Source: Gammaproteobacteria bacterium RIFCSPHIGHO2_12_FULL_38_11
GTDB taxonomy: Bacteria > Pseudomonadota > Gammaproteobacteria > Coxiellales > Coxiellaceae
Reading direction: 5' to 3'
NCBI GenBank assembly: GCA_001801515.1
Contig: MGXX01000003.1
Location: 1 to 40,478 of the forward strand
Length of the DNA: 40,478 bases
The notes below the pieces were generated by a model. That model worked only from the letters and a program-made list of their open reading frames with translations, was not told where the DNA came from and did no database searches. Shown here one piece after another: positions 16,801-25,900 of the stretch. The translations under genes were made by a program, and so were the position numbers. Numbering within the stretch: the stretch's first letter is position 1; every line of letters starts with the position of its first letter.

Positions 16801-17760
16801 CTATAAAAACCGAGTGTAGTGTTTCAACCGTCTTGAAAACTCAGGATTTTTCCTTGGACGCACGAAATCAAGTATCTCAACAACGCCTTTGCGTGAATTG
16901 CAGGCCAATAAAATATCGCAGCCTGCCTCCAATGCCCTGTTTGCCCGTTCTTCATAGCCACACATTTTGGCAACTGCTTGCATCGATAAATCATCACTCA
17001 TGATTAATCCATCAAACTGCAATTGTGCACGCAAAATATCCTGTATCCAAAATGGAGAGAAACACACAGGTTGCGGGTCAATATGCTTATAGACAATATG
17101 CGCTAACATAATCGCATCAAGTTCTGTTGATAATTTTCTAAAAGGTGTGATATCCCGTTTGCTCAGCACTTCAAATGAGCGTTCATCAATCGGTAAATCA
17201 AGATGTGAATCAACTGTCACCCAACCATGCCCAGGAAAATGTTTTCCTGTAACAGGCATTTTAAATTGATGGCATTGCGCAATCATAAATTGACTTAATT
17301 CGGTCACTAATTTTTTATTATCACCAAAACTGCGATGAGCAATGACTTTATTACGATCGTAGTCAATATCGAGTACAGGTACTAATGTACTATAAATACC
17401 AGCGTTTTTTAATTCCGAAACCATGACCGATATTGTTTTTGAAAAATTATTTTTAACATTTTCTTTTTCTTTTTCAGTTGCAAAAACATATTTTTCACCC
17501 CATGAATGCATCGAGGGCAATTCGGTAAATTCATCGCGAAAGCGTTGTACTCGCCCCCCTTCTTGATCTACTGTAATAATTAATTTTGAAGAAATAGATT
17601 TTATTTGATGGGTTAATGTTTGTAGTTGCGCAAGAGACTCATAATTACGAGAAAACAAAACAACGCCTGAAATAAAGGGGTGGGATAATATTTCTTTGTC
17701 TTCTTGTGATAAAAATAAACCTGGAATGTCGGCCCAGAGAAATGGGTGTATCTGCTTCAT
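16801..17760 (-). CDS. nagZ: Beta-N-acetylhexosaminidase (glycoside hydrolase 3)
   Basis: NagZ releases GlcNAc from anhydromuropeptides in the cytoplasm during peptidoglycan recycling. The 319-residue product is the short, single-domain GH3 form: VDQEGGRVQRFRD, the catalytic loop GKHFPGHGWVTVDSHLDLP (His-Asp pair) and the nucleophile in IMSDDLSMQAV. No signal peptide, as expected. The ATG at 17760 has a GAGGA site. It lies 7 bases after the DUF1820 gene, so the two are probably co-transcribed. Confidence 0.96.
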   Translation of the reverse strand: MKQIHPFLWADIPGLFLSQEDKEILSHPFISGVVLFSRNYESLAQLQTLTHQIKSISSKLIITVDQEGGRVQRFRDEFTELPSMHSWGEKYVFATEKEKENVKNNFSKTISVMVSELKNAGIYSTLVPVLDIDYDRNKVIAHRSFGDNKKLVTELSQFMIAQCHQFKMPVTGKHFPGHGWVTVDSHLDLPIDERSFEVLSKRDITPFRKLSTELDAIMLAHIVYKHIDPQPVCFSPFWIQDILRAQLQFDGLIMSDDLSMQAVAKMCGYEERANRALEAGCDILLACNSRKGVVEILDFVRPRKNPEFSRRLKHYTRFL

Positions 17761-17767
17761 AAGGTCC

Positions 17768-18100
17768 TCAACTACCAACAAACAGCGGAGACACATTTCC
17801 CTTTTTAATTTTTTCAGACGGCTTGAGACGTGCAGCGCCTTCTTTCATTACCTCGTCAATTCGTAAGATAGTGTGCAGTGGAATATATGAGCGTTTGACA
17901 TCTTTAAATTCCATGCGTAATTTATCTTCGGCTGGATCGATAAGCACGGTGGATTTAGTATCTTGAAAAATTAATTCTTCAATCTCAATAAATCCCATTA
18001 AACTTTCTTCAGTTAAATATTTTGCATATACTTCGTATAATGTTTCATTTTGCACAAAAATAACGCGGTAGATGGGTTGTTCTTCTGGTGTTGTTGTCAT
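17768..18100 (-). CDS. DUF1820 family protein
   Basis: A 110-residue cytoplasmic protein of the gammaproteobacterial DUF1820 family, function unknown. Typical pieces are PIYRVIFVQNETLYEVYAK, a LMGFIEIEELIF segment, LIDPAEDKLRMEF, and VKRSYIPLHTILRIDEV. The ATG at 18100 with an AGAGGT site is chosen; an in-frame ATG at 18118 overlaps the DUF924 gene. It is followed closely by nagZ. Confidence 0.9.
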   Translation of the reverse strand: MTTTPEEQPIYRVIFVQNETLYEVYAKYLTEESLMGFIEIEELIFQDTKSTVLIDPAEDKLRMEFKDVKRSYIPLHTILRIDEVMKEGAARLKPSEKIKKGNVSPLFVGS

Positions 18101-18114
18101 AATTACCTCTTTCA

Positions 18115-18726
18115 TCACGGACGCTCTTCCATTTCTATCAGAAAGTTTAATTCAGCCGGCGTTGATTCTCTGTGCAACGCCTTATTGCGTTGCGGAAATC
18201 GTCCAAACCGCTGAATGACCGCGTAATGATGATTTGCAAATTTTAAAAAGCTGTCAAAGATAACACGAGTCTCAGAAAATGCCAAATTAACTAACGCACG
18301 GTACGCCCGAACTGACTGTTCCTGATGTTCTATTTTTTCAGAATGCAGCAATGGAAAATAATAAAATACGCGCTCAATCAAACTCAATGCATGATCAGAT
18401 TCATGCTTCATTCCATCCAAACAAACCGACAATGCCTTTTCATCTTGTGAAAACGCTTTGTCAGAGCCGCGATACACATGCCTGGCAAGTTGATCGAGCA
18501 CGATAATGAATGCCAGTTGTCCACGCGGCGTTTTCGCCCAATCATCCAATTGCCCAGCATAGGCAGCTTCAACCTGCGTACTGAATTTCGCTTTGATTTC
18601 TTGATCGATTGCGTCATCTTCACCAAACCAAATGCGTGCACGGTGTTCTGTTGGCACAATGGTTTGTTCTACCTGTCCAAACCAAAATTTGAGAATGTCT
18701 TCGTAAGGGGCTGCGGGTGCGGTCAT
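18115..18726 (-). CDS. DUF924 family protein
   Basis: The 203-residue protein belongs to the DUF924 family (TPR-like all-helical, function unknown). Family strings are ILKFWFG, RIWFGEDDAID, TPRGQLAFIIVLDQLARHVYRGS, FYYFPLLHSE and RFPQRNKALHRESTPAE. The ATG at 18726 has an AAGGA site. It is upstream of the DUF1820 and nagZ genes, with 14 bases between. Confidence 0.92.
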   Translation of the reverse strand: MTAPAAPYEDILKFWFGQVEQTIVPTEHRARIWFGEDDAIDQEIKAKFSTQVEAAYAGQLDDWAKTPRGQLAFIIVLDQLARHVYRGSDKAFSQDEKALSVCLDGMKHESDHALSLIERVFYYFPLLHSEKIEHQEQSVRAYRALVNLAFSETRVIFDSFLKFANHHYAVIQRFGRFPQRNKALHRESTPAELNFLIEMEERP

Positions 18727-18764
18727 GATTCAAGTCCTTGTGAATGATTATAGTTACCATCATA

Positions 18765-19217
18765 TCAAACTTGAATGAAAACCGACTCCCCCTCAAGCAC
18801 TTTTTCAAAAAAATCAATCAGATCGGTATTGCGCATACGAATACAGCCATGTGACTGAGGCGTCCCAAGGTATGCTTCATCCGATGTGCCATGGATATAG
18901 ATATAACGGTCAAGTGGCGTTTGCGGGCCCGTTAGCCATAAAATACGGGTTAATATAAAATCACGATCAGGGTACTGCTGCGATAAATCGGCATTCCAAA
19001 TTTCACCCGTTGGCGTGCGCCCTTTAAACACGGTAAAAATAGGCATTGCTTCACCTATTTTTTGATAAATTGTATGTAAACCCAAAGGCGTTTGCCCACT
19101 TCCCTTTTTTTCACCTATGCCGTTTTTAGCAGATGAAATAATATACTCTGAAATTATTTCGTCGTTTGAATTTTTCAAATAGAGCTTTTGCTGGGTGATG
19201 TTGATGGTGATTGGCAT
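18765..19217 (-). CDS. L,D-transpeptidase (YkuD domain), no signal peptide
   Basis: The 150-residue product is almost entirely a YkuD domain, which forms 3-3 peptide crosslinks in peptidoglycan or attaches proteins to it. Catalytic residues are intact: IHGTSDE with His109, and SHGCIRMRN with Cys125. TPLGLHTIYQKIG and the WNADL region are usual for the family. Most family members are secreted, but here the first residues (MPITINITQQKLYLKNSNDE) are already the domain's first strand and there is no signal peptide or lipobox, and no longer frame upstream provides one. Either a start outside the expected place, another export route, or a cytoplasmic role would explain this. Confidence 0.93.
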   Translation of the reverse strand: MPITINITQQKLYLKNSNDEIISEYIISSAKNGIGEKKGSGQTPLGLHTIYQKIGEAMPIFTVFKGRTPTGEIWNADLSQQYPDRDFILTRILWLTGPQTPLDRYIYIHGTSDEAYLGTPQSHGCIRMRNTDLIDFFEKVLEGESVFIQV

Positions 19218-19284
19218 GAAGTTCTCAATATCAGTGTCAGTTGAGAATTATCTCACATTCACACCGTCTGTCCATAAGCGCAAC

Positions 19285-19313
19285 TTTTCTTTTAAGAATT
19301 GGTCAGATATAAT
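19285..19313 (+). promoter_or_regulatory. Probable promoter of the two-helix membrane protein gene
   Basis: A perfect TATAAT lies at 19308-19313 with a weak TTTTCT at 19285-19290, 17 bases upstream. Transcription would start about 25 bases before the ATG at 19346, which has a GATGAGG ribosome site. It lies between diverging genes. Confidence 0.55.
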
Positions 19314-19345
19314 CCAAAACTTAATCACTAGATGAGGTAAATAAA

Positions 19346-20263
19346 ATGACTCGAGAAGCGCAAAATGTTTTGCCCTACACAGCTTCAACTACCGTGGGAT
19401 ATTTGAATGACAAAAACAATTTAACGGCTGCTAATTTAGGGACAGTAAACGCAGTCATAGTGCGCACAACTCATGACGAACTCAATGAAAAAGTCAAACA
19501 CGCAGAACGCGCCTATCTGAAACTGCAGCTGAAATACTATGGCGCCTATGTATTACTATTCGGCGGATCACTCACACTAAGCGCGCTAACAGTTTATCTC
19601 AGCATACTTGCTGTTTTAAATAAAACAGCTGACCCACTATACATCGGCGCTAACCGCAGCGGCGAAGACAGTGAAGACCAGACCCATTTCAATACCAAGG
19701 CAAACTGCGATAGCATACTGTCGGGTTACTTTAACCCTGCTTTTGCAACAGCAATGAAACTTTCTGGTGAATACAGCAATCTAATAAAAGCAGTTTTTGT
19801 CTATGCCTGCGGCGGAAGCCAAACTATAACAGTAGAAAATTCAACTTTTACGCCACCGGAACATGGTGTTTGTGCCGACTACGCTGAATCAAGTATGTCT
19901 TACAGTCCTGGCGACGATAATGGCGCCTTGTCTGCACTTTTTGAATTGTTATCAGGCCTAACAGGCACGCCCGTAGCAACTTTAGTATGCGAAGATACAA
20001 TATACTATGCTTGGCTTGTAACAGCTGCCGTTGTAGCAGCTTTGACAAGCACCACTTTATTTACGCTTGGTATAATGCGCTATTGTCGTTTAGGTATGTA
20101 TAATGATCTCCAAGCACCTGATAGAGAAACGTTCTTGAATAAATTTGATTTCAACTCAGACAAAAACTCAATGAGATCGTTAATAATAGCCCGTGAAAAT
20201 AAGGCTGATGCTCAGTCTACTAATGATCCTCAAACCCCCAGATCAAATTACGGCGCAATCTAA
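19346..20263 (+). CDS. Unknown 305-residue protein with two membrane helices
   Basis: I do not recognise this protein. A polar N-terminal part (1-60) ends in a charged helix (ELNEKVKHAERAYLKLQLKY), followed by a hydrophobic segment at about 63-90, a 130-residue loop, a second hydrophobic segment at about 220-246, and a polar tail of about 55 residues ending TPRSNYGAI. The loop contains exactly four Cys (121, 155, 176, 215), which could form two disulfides if it lies outside the cytoplasm. The gene has its own promoter-like sequence and a GAGG ribosome site, so I consider it real. It stands alone on the + strand between minus-strand genes. A role as a secreted or host-directed membrane protein is possible but not shown. 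Confidence 0.75.
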   Translation: MTREAQNVLPYTASTTVGYLNDKNNLTAANLGTVNAVIVRTTHDELNEKVKHAERAYLKLQLKYYGAYVLLFGGSLTLSALTVYLSILAVLNKTADPLYIGANRSGEDSEDQTHFNTKANCDSILSGYFNPAFATAMKLSGEYSNLIKAVFVYACGGSQTITVENSTFTPPEHGVCADYAESSMSYSPGDDNGALSALFELLSGLTGTPVATLVCEDTIYYAWLVTAAVVAALTSTTLFTLGIMRYCRLGMYNDLQAPDRETFLNKFDFNSDKNSMRSLIIARENKADAQSTNDPQTPRSNYGAI

Positions 20264-20268
20264 TAATC

Positions 20269-21201
20269 TCACAACTCACCCAAAACAGTTTCTACCGATA
20301 CTGTTTTGGGGTCCATGACAATCAAATTGTTCCAGCTGCGCAACCACGTCAATTGTCGTTTTGCCAACTGCCGCGTTGCCGCAAGCACTTTTAATTTCAT
20401 CGTATTCAAATCAATTTTTCCATCCCAATATTCCCAGGCTTGTCGATAACCGACAATTCGCATCGATGGCATGTTTTCATTTAAATCGCCGCGATCTCTT
20501 AAAGCTCGGACTTCATCCAAAAATCCATTTTTCAACATTGTCTCAAATCGCTTTTCAATATTGGCATGCAACCATGCCCTGTCTTCTGGAATTAAAGCAA
20601 TACTCATCACATCAAAATTTTCTAAAACAGATTGCACATTATTTTTTTGTAATACTGAAATGGGTTTTCCAGTTAATAAAAAAACTTCTAAAGCGCGGGA
20701 AATACGCTGCGGATCCTGCGGTTTGATTTTTGCCGCTGCCACTGGATCAATTTCTGCTAAGCGTTTATGCATTGCAATCCAGCCGATTTTTTCTGCATCA
20801 GATAACAATTGATCACGTATCTCTGAATTTGCTGTGGGCAAATCTGCCAATCCAAATAATAATTTGTGAAAATAAAGCATCGTACCGCCTACTAATAATG
20901 GGGTACGATGATGTGCATGAATATCTTTTATTTCTCGCAGAGCATCCGTACAAAACTGTCCGGCTGAATAAGCAAAAGCGGGATCACAAATATTAATTAA
21001 TCGATGCGGCGCACTTTTTAATTCTTCAGGGGACGGTTTCGCAGTACCGATATTCATATCACGATACACTAGGGCGGAATCAACACTGATAATATCCAGT
21101 GCCATTGCTTGCGATAAACAAATCGCCAAATTCGTTTTGCCACAAGCAGTTGGCCCCATTAACGCAATAATTTTTTTCTTAATAAGACCACCGTTTTGCA
21201 T
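20269..21201 (-). CDS. miaA: tRNA dimethylallyltransferase
   Basis: MiaA adds a dimethylallyl group to A37 of tRNAs that read UNN codons. The 310-residue product has the P-loop MGPTACGKTN, the substrate loop DIISVDSALVYRDMNIGTAKP, a HRLINICDP motif, LLVGGTMLYFHKLLFG, and PQRISRALEVF. I use the ATG at 21201 (MQNGGLIKKK), which overlaps the end of the lipoprotein gene by 23 bases and suggests coupling; no ribosome site is evident. The far 3' end overlaps an 11-bp hairpin (20279-20310). Confidence 0.95.
   Translation of the reverse strand: MQNGGLIKKKIIALMGPTACGKTNLAICLSQAMALDIISVDSALVYRDMNIGTAKPSPEELKSAPHRLINICDPAFAYSAGQFCTDALREIKDIHAHHRTPLLVGGTMLYFHKLLFGLADLPTANSEIRDQLLSDAEKIGWIAMHKRLAEIDPVAAAKIKPQDPQRISRALEVFLLTGKPISVLQKNNVQSVLENFDVMSIALIPEDRAWLHANIEKRFETMLKNGFLDEVRALRDRGDLNENMPSMRIVGYRQAWEYWDGKIDLNTMKLKVLAATRQLAKRQLTWLRSWNNLIVMDPKTVSVETVLGEL
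20279..20310. other. Perfect 11-bp hairpin at the 3' end of miaA
   Basis: CCCAAAACAGT (20279-20289) and ACTGTTTTGGG (20300-20310) are perfect reverse complements around a 10-base loop. The structure lies within the last miaA codons and 16 bases past the stop of the + strand gene. No T-run follows on the + strand, so it is not a classic terminator, but it could mark the ends of both transcripts. Confidence 0.5.
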
Positions 21202-21610
21202 TATTTTTTGTTGAAACACAGTTATTACCACTAAAAGTAGAATTGATAATCACACCATGGCGATTAATTTCAAATTGTGTTTCGCATGAAAAAGAATAGC
21301 TGCCGGTGCTGATACCACTGGATGGTAAACGCATAATCGAGGCGGATGGCTGTGTGCTGATGCGTCCAATATTTTGCGGAAATACTTTCACTGCAGAGGC
21401 TTGTTCATTAACACGATACACATACATTTTATTACCATTTTGCATCGGATCGACTTCGTCAGGCTGTCCCCAGCTATGTACCAAAGCTGTTTCAGGTGCG
21501 CCATGCCATGAATCCATTGCTATTTTATAATTTCCCTCAGTCCCACAACCTGTCAAACCTAAAAAAACCACAGGTAAAAAACACAAACAAATCATAGTAT
21601 TAACACGCAT
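21179..21610 (-). CDS. Small lipoprotein of unknown function
   Basis: The 143-residue product has a type II signal sequence (MRVNTMICLCFLPVVFLGLTGC) with the acylated Cys in the LTGC lipobox. The mature part has a SWHGAPETALVHSWGQPDEV segment followed by MYVYRV, a pattern shared by small outer-membrane lipoproteins with a BamE/SmpA-like fold (tentative). The ATG at 21610 has a TGGAG site. The reading frame continues to 21739 but lacks both the site and a signal sequence. It overlaps miaA by 23 bases. Confidence 0.85.
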   Translation of the reverse strand: MRVNTMICLCFLPVVFLGLTGCGTEGNYKIAMDSWHGAPETALVHSWGQPDEVDPMQNGNKMYVYRVNEQASAVKVFPQNIGRISTQPSASIMRLPSSGISTGSYSFSCETQFEINRHGVIINSTFSGNNCVSTKNNAKRWSY

Positions 21611-21708
21611 ATTATTTCTCCAATAAAAAAAGCAGCATAACAGATGATCACCCCACTCCCTTTTTTTTGAAAAAGAAGCTCTATTTTGCGTCAACAAAAT
21701 CGGGGGGC

Positions 21709-22527
21709 TTAATCCCAAATCGGATAATGCTCCAAACAAATTTCCTCATCAAAAAACAAGCGCGTATTGGCTTCAAACGTTTCCGTGTAATCTGATATAT
21801 AAAAATGTTTTGCACCTTGGCCTTTATTTTTATTCATTAAATTATTTTTTTCTAAATAGCCTTTAACAGAAAACGCAACAATTTCAGACGGATCAATAAT
21901 ATCAACTTTATTATTGTAAAAATGGGCAATGTTTTTTTTAATCACCGGGTAATGCGTACACCCTAAAATCAAAGCATCAATATTTTGCAATGTGTCACGC
22001 GACAAATATTCCTCTAAAATAGCATTAATTACCTTTTTTCCGTGAAACCCCTCTTCAATAGCTGAAGCCAATATTGGCGTTGCCTGTGATTTTAAATGGA
22101 TGTCGATATTCAATTCATCTATTCTTTTTTTATAAATATTAGAATTAACTGTCGCTTTAGTAGCAATCAAAGCAATATTTTTTTTTGCGTAGGATTTTTT
22201 TAAATGATTGACTGTTGGGTCAATCACATTCATCACATGGGCTTTGCTGCCAATATACTCTTTAACCAAGTCAAAAGCAGCGGATGATGCAGTATGACAA
22301 GCAATTAAAATGAGTTTGCAGTTTTGTTGTAATAACATATGCGCAATTTTAACAGCGTAGGCTTGAATGGCCGCTGTTGATTTATCGCCATAAGGTAAAT
22401 GGGCGGTATCACCAAAATAAATAATATTTTCATTGGGTAATTGTTCAACTAAAGCTTTAGCAACCGTTAAACCACCAATGCCGCTATCAAAAATACCAAC
22501 GGGGTTGGATGAATGATCAATGCTCAT
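21709..22527 (-). CDS. murI: Glutamate racemase
   Basis: MurI makes D-glutamate for peptidoglycan. The 272-residue protein has VGIFDSGIGGLTV, IIYFGDTAHLPYG, the first catalytic Cys in ACHTASS and the second in LILGCTHYPVI, with the DPSE motif near the end. The ATG at 22527 lies six bases after GGGTG; the GTG nine bases earlier is less likely. It overlaps the 3' end of the ferritin-like gene by 11 bases, so the two are probably translated from one transcript. Confidence 0.96.
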   Translation of the reverse strand: MSIDHSSNPVGIFDSGIGGLTVAKALVEQLPNENIIYFGDTAHLPYGDKSTAAIQAYAVKIAHMLLQQNCKLILIACHTASSAAFDLVKEYIGSKAHVMNVIDPTVNHLKKSYAKKNIALIATKATVNSNIYKKRIDELNIDIHLKSQATPILASAIEEGFHGKKVINAILEEYLSRDTLQNIDALILGCTHYPVIKKNIAHFYNNKVDIIDPSEIVAFSVKGYLEKNNLMNKNKGQGAKHFYISDYTETFEANTRLFFDEEICLEHYPIWD

Positions 22528-22813
22528 CGTGCGCACCCAGTTTTTTATCTGTAAACAAATAGTCTTTTAATTCTTTATTAAAATGTGGGTCGTGTCTGCG
22601 TATCCACTCTAGCACCATTGCTGCATGTTCTTTTTCTTCATCACGATTATGTGCCAGAATTTTTTTGAGCTCAGGATCTTTGCAGGCGTCAACGCGCTGA
22701 TTGTACCAGTCAACTGCTTCAAGTTCTTCCATCAATGATTCAATAGCGCGATGCATATCGCGTGTTTCAACAGATAAGTCTTCAATTCGTTCGTGATAGC
22801 CTTCGTGTGACAT
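22517..22813 (-). CDS. Encapsulated-ferritin-like (EncFtn) protein
   Basis: The 98-residue product matches the EncFtn family of half-ferritins that oxidise iron inside encapsulin shells: HRAIESLMEELEAVDWYNQR, then ILAHNRDEEKEHAAMVLEW. Metal ligands expected for the family are visible (Glu32, and Glu60 and His63 in the ExxH of the second helix). In characterised members a C-terminal targeting peptide docks the protein in the shell, and the encapsulin gene is adjacent. Here the tail (FTDKKLGAHDEH) lacks a recognisable docking peptide, and no encapsulin gene is in the window. The ATG at 22813 has a strong AAGGAGA site. It precedes murI. Confidence 0.9.
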   Translation of the reverse strand: MSHEGYHERIEDLSVETRDMHRAIESLMEELEAVDWYNQRVDACKDPELKKILAHNRDEEKEHAAMVLEWIRRHDPHFNKELKDYLFTDKKLGAHDEH

Positions 22814-22848
22814 AAAATCTCCTTTATATGAATAGCGCCGATTTCTAT

Positions 22849-22962
22849 CTCAGAGCCCCGAGCGTCAGCGAGTGGAAGCTACGAAGAATGCAATAAAAAT
22901 TTTAGATTGAACTTCATTTTTTTGCTCCGTAGCTTCCACTCGCTGACGCTCGGGGCTCTGAG
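22849..22962. repeat. Perfect 35-bp inverted repeat (family A) between putA and the ferritin-like gene
   Basis: The arm CTCAGAGCCCCGAGCGTCAG, continuing GCGAGTGGAAGCTACG without its first G repeated, at 22849-22883 is exactly complementary to 22928-22962, with a 44-base spacer. Single copies of the arm are at 3486-3527 and, interrupted, at 6009-6070. It begins 35 bases upstream of the ferritin-like start and ends 6 bases past the putA stop codon. It has no T-run, though such a strong stem could end transcription from either side. Confidence 0.92.
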
Positions 22963-22968
22963 CTGAGT

Positions 22969-25900
22969 TTATTCTAATGCAAGCAACTGCGCATTTCCTC
23001 CTGTCGCTGTCGTATTCACCGTCATTGTGCTTTCACGGCATAAACGCAACAAATAATGCGGTCCCCCTGCTTTCGGACCCGTGCCAGATAATCCACAACC
23101 ACCAAAGGGTTGCACCCCCACAACCGCACCAATCATCGTGCGATTAACGTAAATATTACCTGTTTTAATGCGTTTTTGAATTTCATCAATAGTAGTGCCA
23201 ATTCTGCTTTGTATACCAAAGGTTAACCCATAACCCAAATTATTTATTTGATCTATCACATCATGCAATTCTTTTCGTTTAAAACAAAGCACATGCAATA
23301 TTGGACCAAATACTTCTTTTTGCAAAATAGCTAAATTAGGAATTTCAAATGCAGTTGGTGCGACAAATGTACCATTTTTTGTTTCGGGTGATAAATGCAT
23401 TTGCGCAATAAACCGTGCGTTTTTATGCATATAATCAATGTGCGCTTCTAATGTATTTTGCGCTGCCGCATCGATTACAGGGCCCACATCAGTTTGCAAA
23501 AAAGCGGTGTTACCCACATCCCAGGTTTGCATCGCACCCTGTAACATTTGAAGAAAATCATCAGCAATGTCATCCTGAACACACACAACGCGCAAAGCAG
23601 AACAGCGCTGCCCCGCACTACCAAAAGCTGAAATCATCACGTCACTGACCACTTGCTCAAGCAGGGCAGAAGAGTCGACAAGCATTGCATTTATACCGCC
23701 TGTTTCCGCTATTAATGGAACAATTGCACCTTTGCGATTGGCTAAGGTTAATTGAATGGTCTTTGCGGTTTCTGTGGAACCCGTAAATAAAACACCATTT
23801 GATCTTTCATCAGCAATTAACGCATTACCCATTTTGCCGCCAGAGCCTGGCATTAATTGTAAAACAGCTTCTGGAACACCAGCTTCATAAAATAATTCAA
23901 CTGCGCGTGCTGCAATTAAAGGTGTTTGTGTCGCTGGTTTTGCAATCACACAATTCCCGGTTACCAAACTCGCTGCCATTTGTCCTGTGAAAATGGCCAA
24001 TGGAAAATTCCAAGGACTAACACAAATTAATGTTCCTAAAGCATGCATGCGCAATACATTGGATTCACCTGTGGGTCCGGGTAAACTCACGTCCGCTAAA
24101 ATTTCACGGGCAATTTTCGCATAATATCGGCAAAAATCGACCGCTTCACGTACTTCAGCAATCGCATCGGGCATGAACTTTCCGGCTTCACGAATTAATA
24201 AAAAAAATAATTCAGCACGATGCATTTCAATTAAGTCCGCTGTTTTCTCCAGTATTTCAGCACGTTTTTCAACGCCTAATTGATCCCATGCAAATTCAGC
24301 TGATTTTGCTTTATCCAATGCAATAGAAACATCAGCCGTTTCTGCCAGTTGAACAAAACCGACAATATCACTTTTATTGTTTGGATTGGTCACTGGTTTT
24401 GCTGCATCTAAATTAAATTTGGCATGCATCGGTGCTGCTTGCCATTGATGCTTTTCAAATACCATTAATTCGTGATCGGCAAAGTGAGATAATTCATCTA
24501 AACGCGTTAAATCAAACCCTCGTGAGTTTTTTCGGGGCGTGAGCACGGACTTTCCATCTGAAAACTTTTCATTTTCAAAAATATCTTTTGGTAATGGAAT
24601 TTTTGGATTAGGAATATGAGTATATGATTGTAATAGTTCAAGCGGGCTCTGCGTTAAAGAATCAACCGTTATTGAATGATTTGCTATTTGATGGACAAAG
24701 GAACTGTTTGCCCCATTTTCTAATAGGCGACGAACCAAATAAGGCAATAAATCTTGATGCTGTCCAACAGGCGCATAAACCCGACTGGCAGCAGCGTATT
24801 TTTTTGAAGTGATCAACACATTATGAAGTGGCTTTCCCATGCCCTGAAGACTTTGAAACTCAAAAGCCCTATTTTTGTCACGCGTCATCCATAAAATAGC
24901 AGCGATAGTGTAAGCATTATGTGTTGCAAATTGTGGATAAATTGTCTCTTGCGCAGACAATAATAATTGCGAACAGGCTAAATAACTAATGTCAGTTGAT
25001 ACTTTACGCGTAAAAACAGGGTAATTTTTAAATCCCCCCACTTGTGCAATTTTAATTTCAGTGTCCCAATAAGCGCCTTTTACCAATCGAACACACATTT
25101 TTTTATGATGCTTTTTAGCAAGTGCTATTAAATATTCTAAAACCGAATAAGCGCGTTTCTGATACGCTTGTACCGCTAAACCCAATCCATCCCAGTTTGC
25201 AAATTCTGGATCGGTAAAAACCGCCTCAAAAATATCGAGCGAAATATCCAAACGATGCGCTTCTTCAGCATCAACCGTTATATAAACACCTACATTTTTT
25301 GCCTGTATTGCAAGCATTTTTAATCGCTTAATTAAAAATGGCACAACCGTTTCTTGTTTGGCAAATTCGTAGCGCGGATGTAGTGCAGATAGTTTGATTG
25401 AAATAGAGGGGGATAAGAAACCTGTCGATACAGTCGGTACTTCACCCATTACTTTAATGGCATTTTGATACGCCATAAAATAATGCTCAGCCTGTGCTTG
25501 CGTTCTCGCCATTTCACCTAACATATCAAAGGAAAATAAATAGCCTTTTTTTGCAAGTGGTTTTGCATTTTTTAATGCTTCGTCAATAGTGCGCCCTAAC
25601 ACAAAATGTTCACTCATGATTTTCATTGAGCGCCTAACTGCTTCACGAATCATGGGTTCACCACAGCGACTGACCAATCCGTACCAACATTTTTTGAATA
25701 TATTTGCGTTAGATTGATCAGCTAATACAGAAGAACCCAAAGACAAACTGCGCGTGGTTAAATTAACAAAGGTAGATTCACTGGCGCCAATATGTTTTTC
25801 CCAATCGCCCGCTGTCAGTTTGTCTTTAATCAGCAGGTCTTCTGTTTCTTTGTCGGGGATTCGTAATAATGCTTCAGCCAAGCACATTAATACCGTGCCT

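Noticed and set aside
22849..22962. Remnant of an insertion sequence
   Set aside because: The 44-base spacer cannot hold a transposase, and no transposase fragment is visible on either side. A REP-like element fits better.
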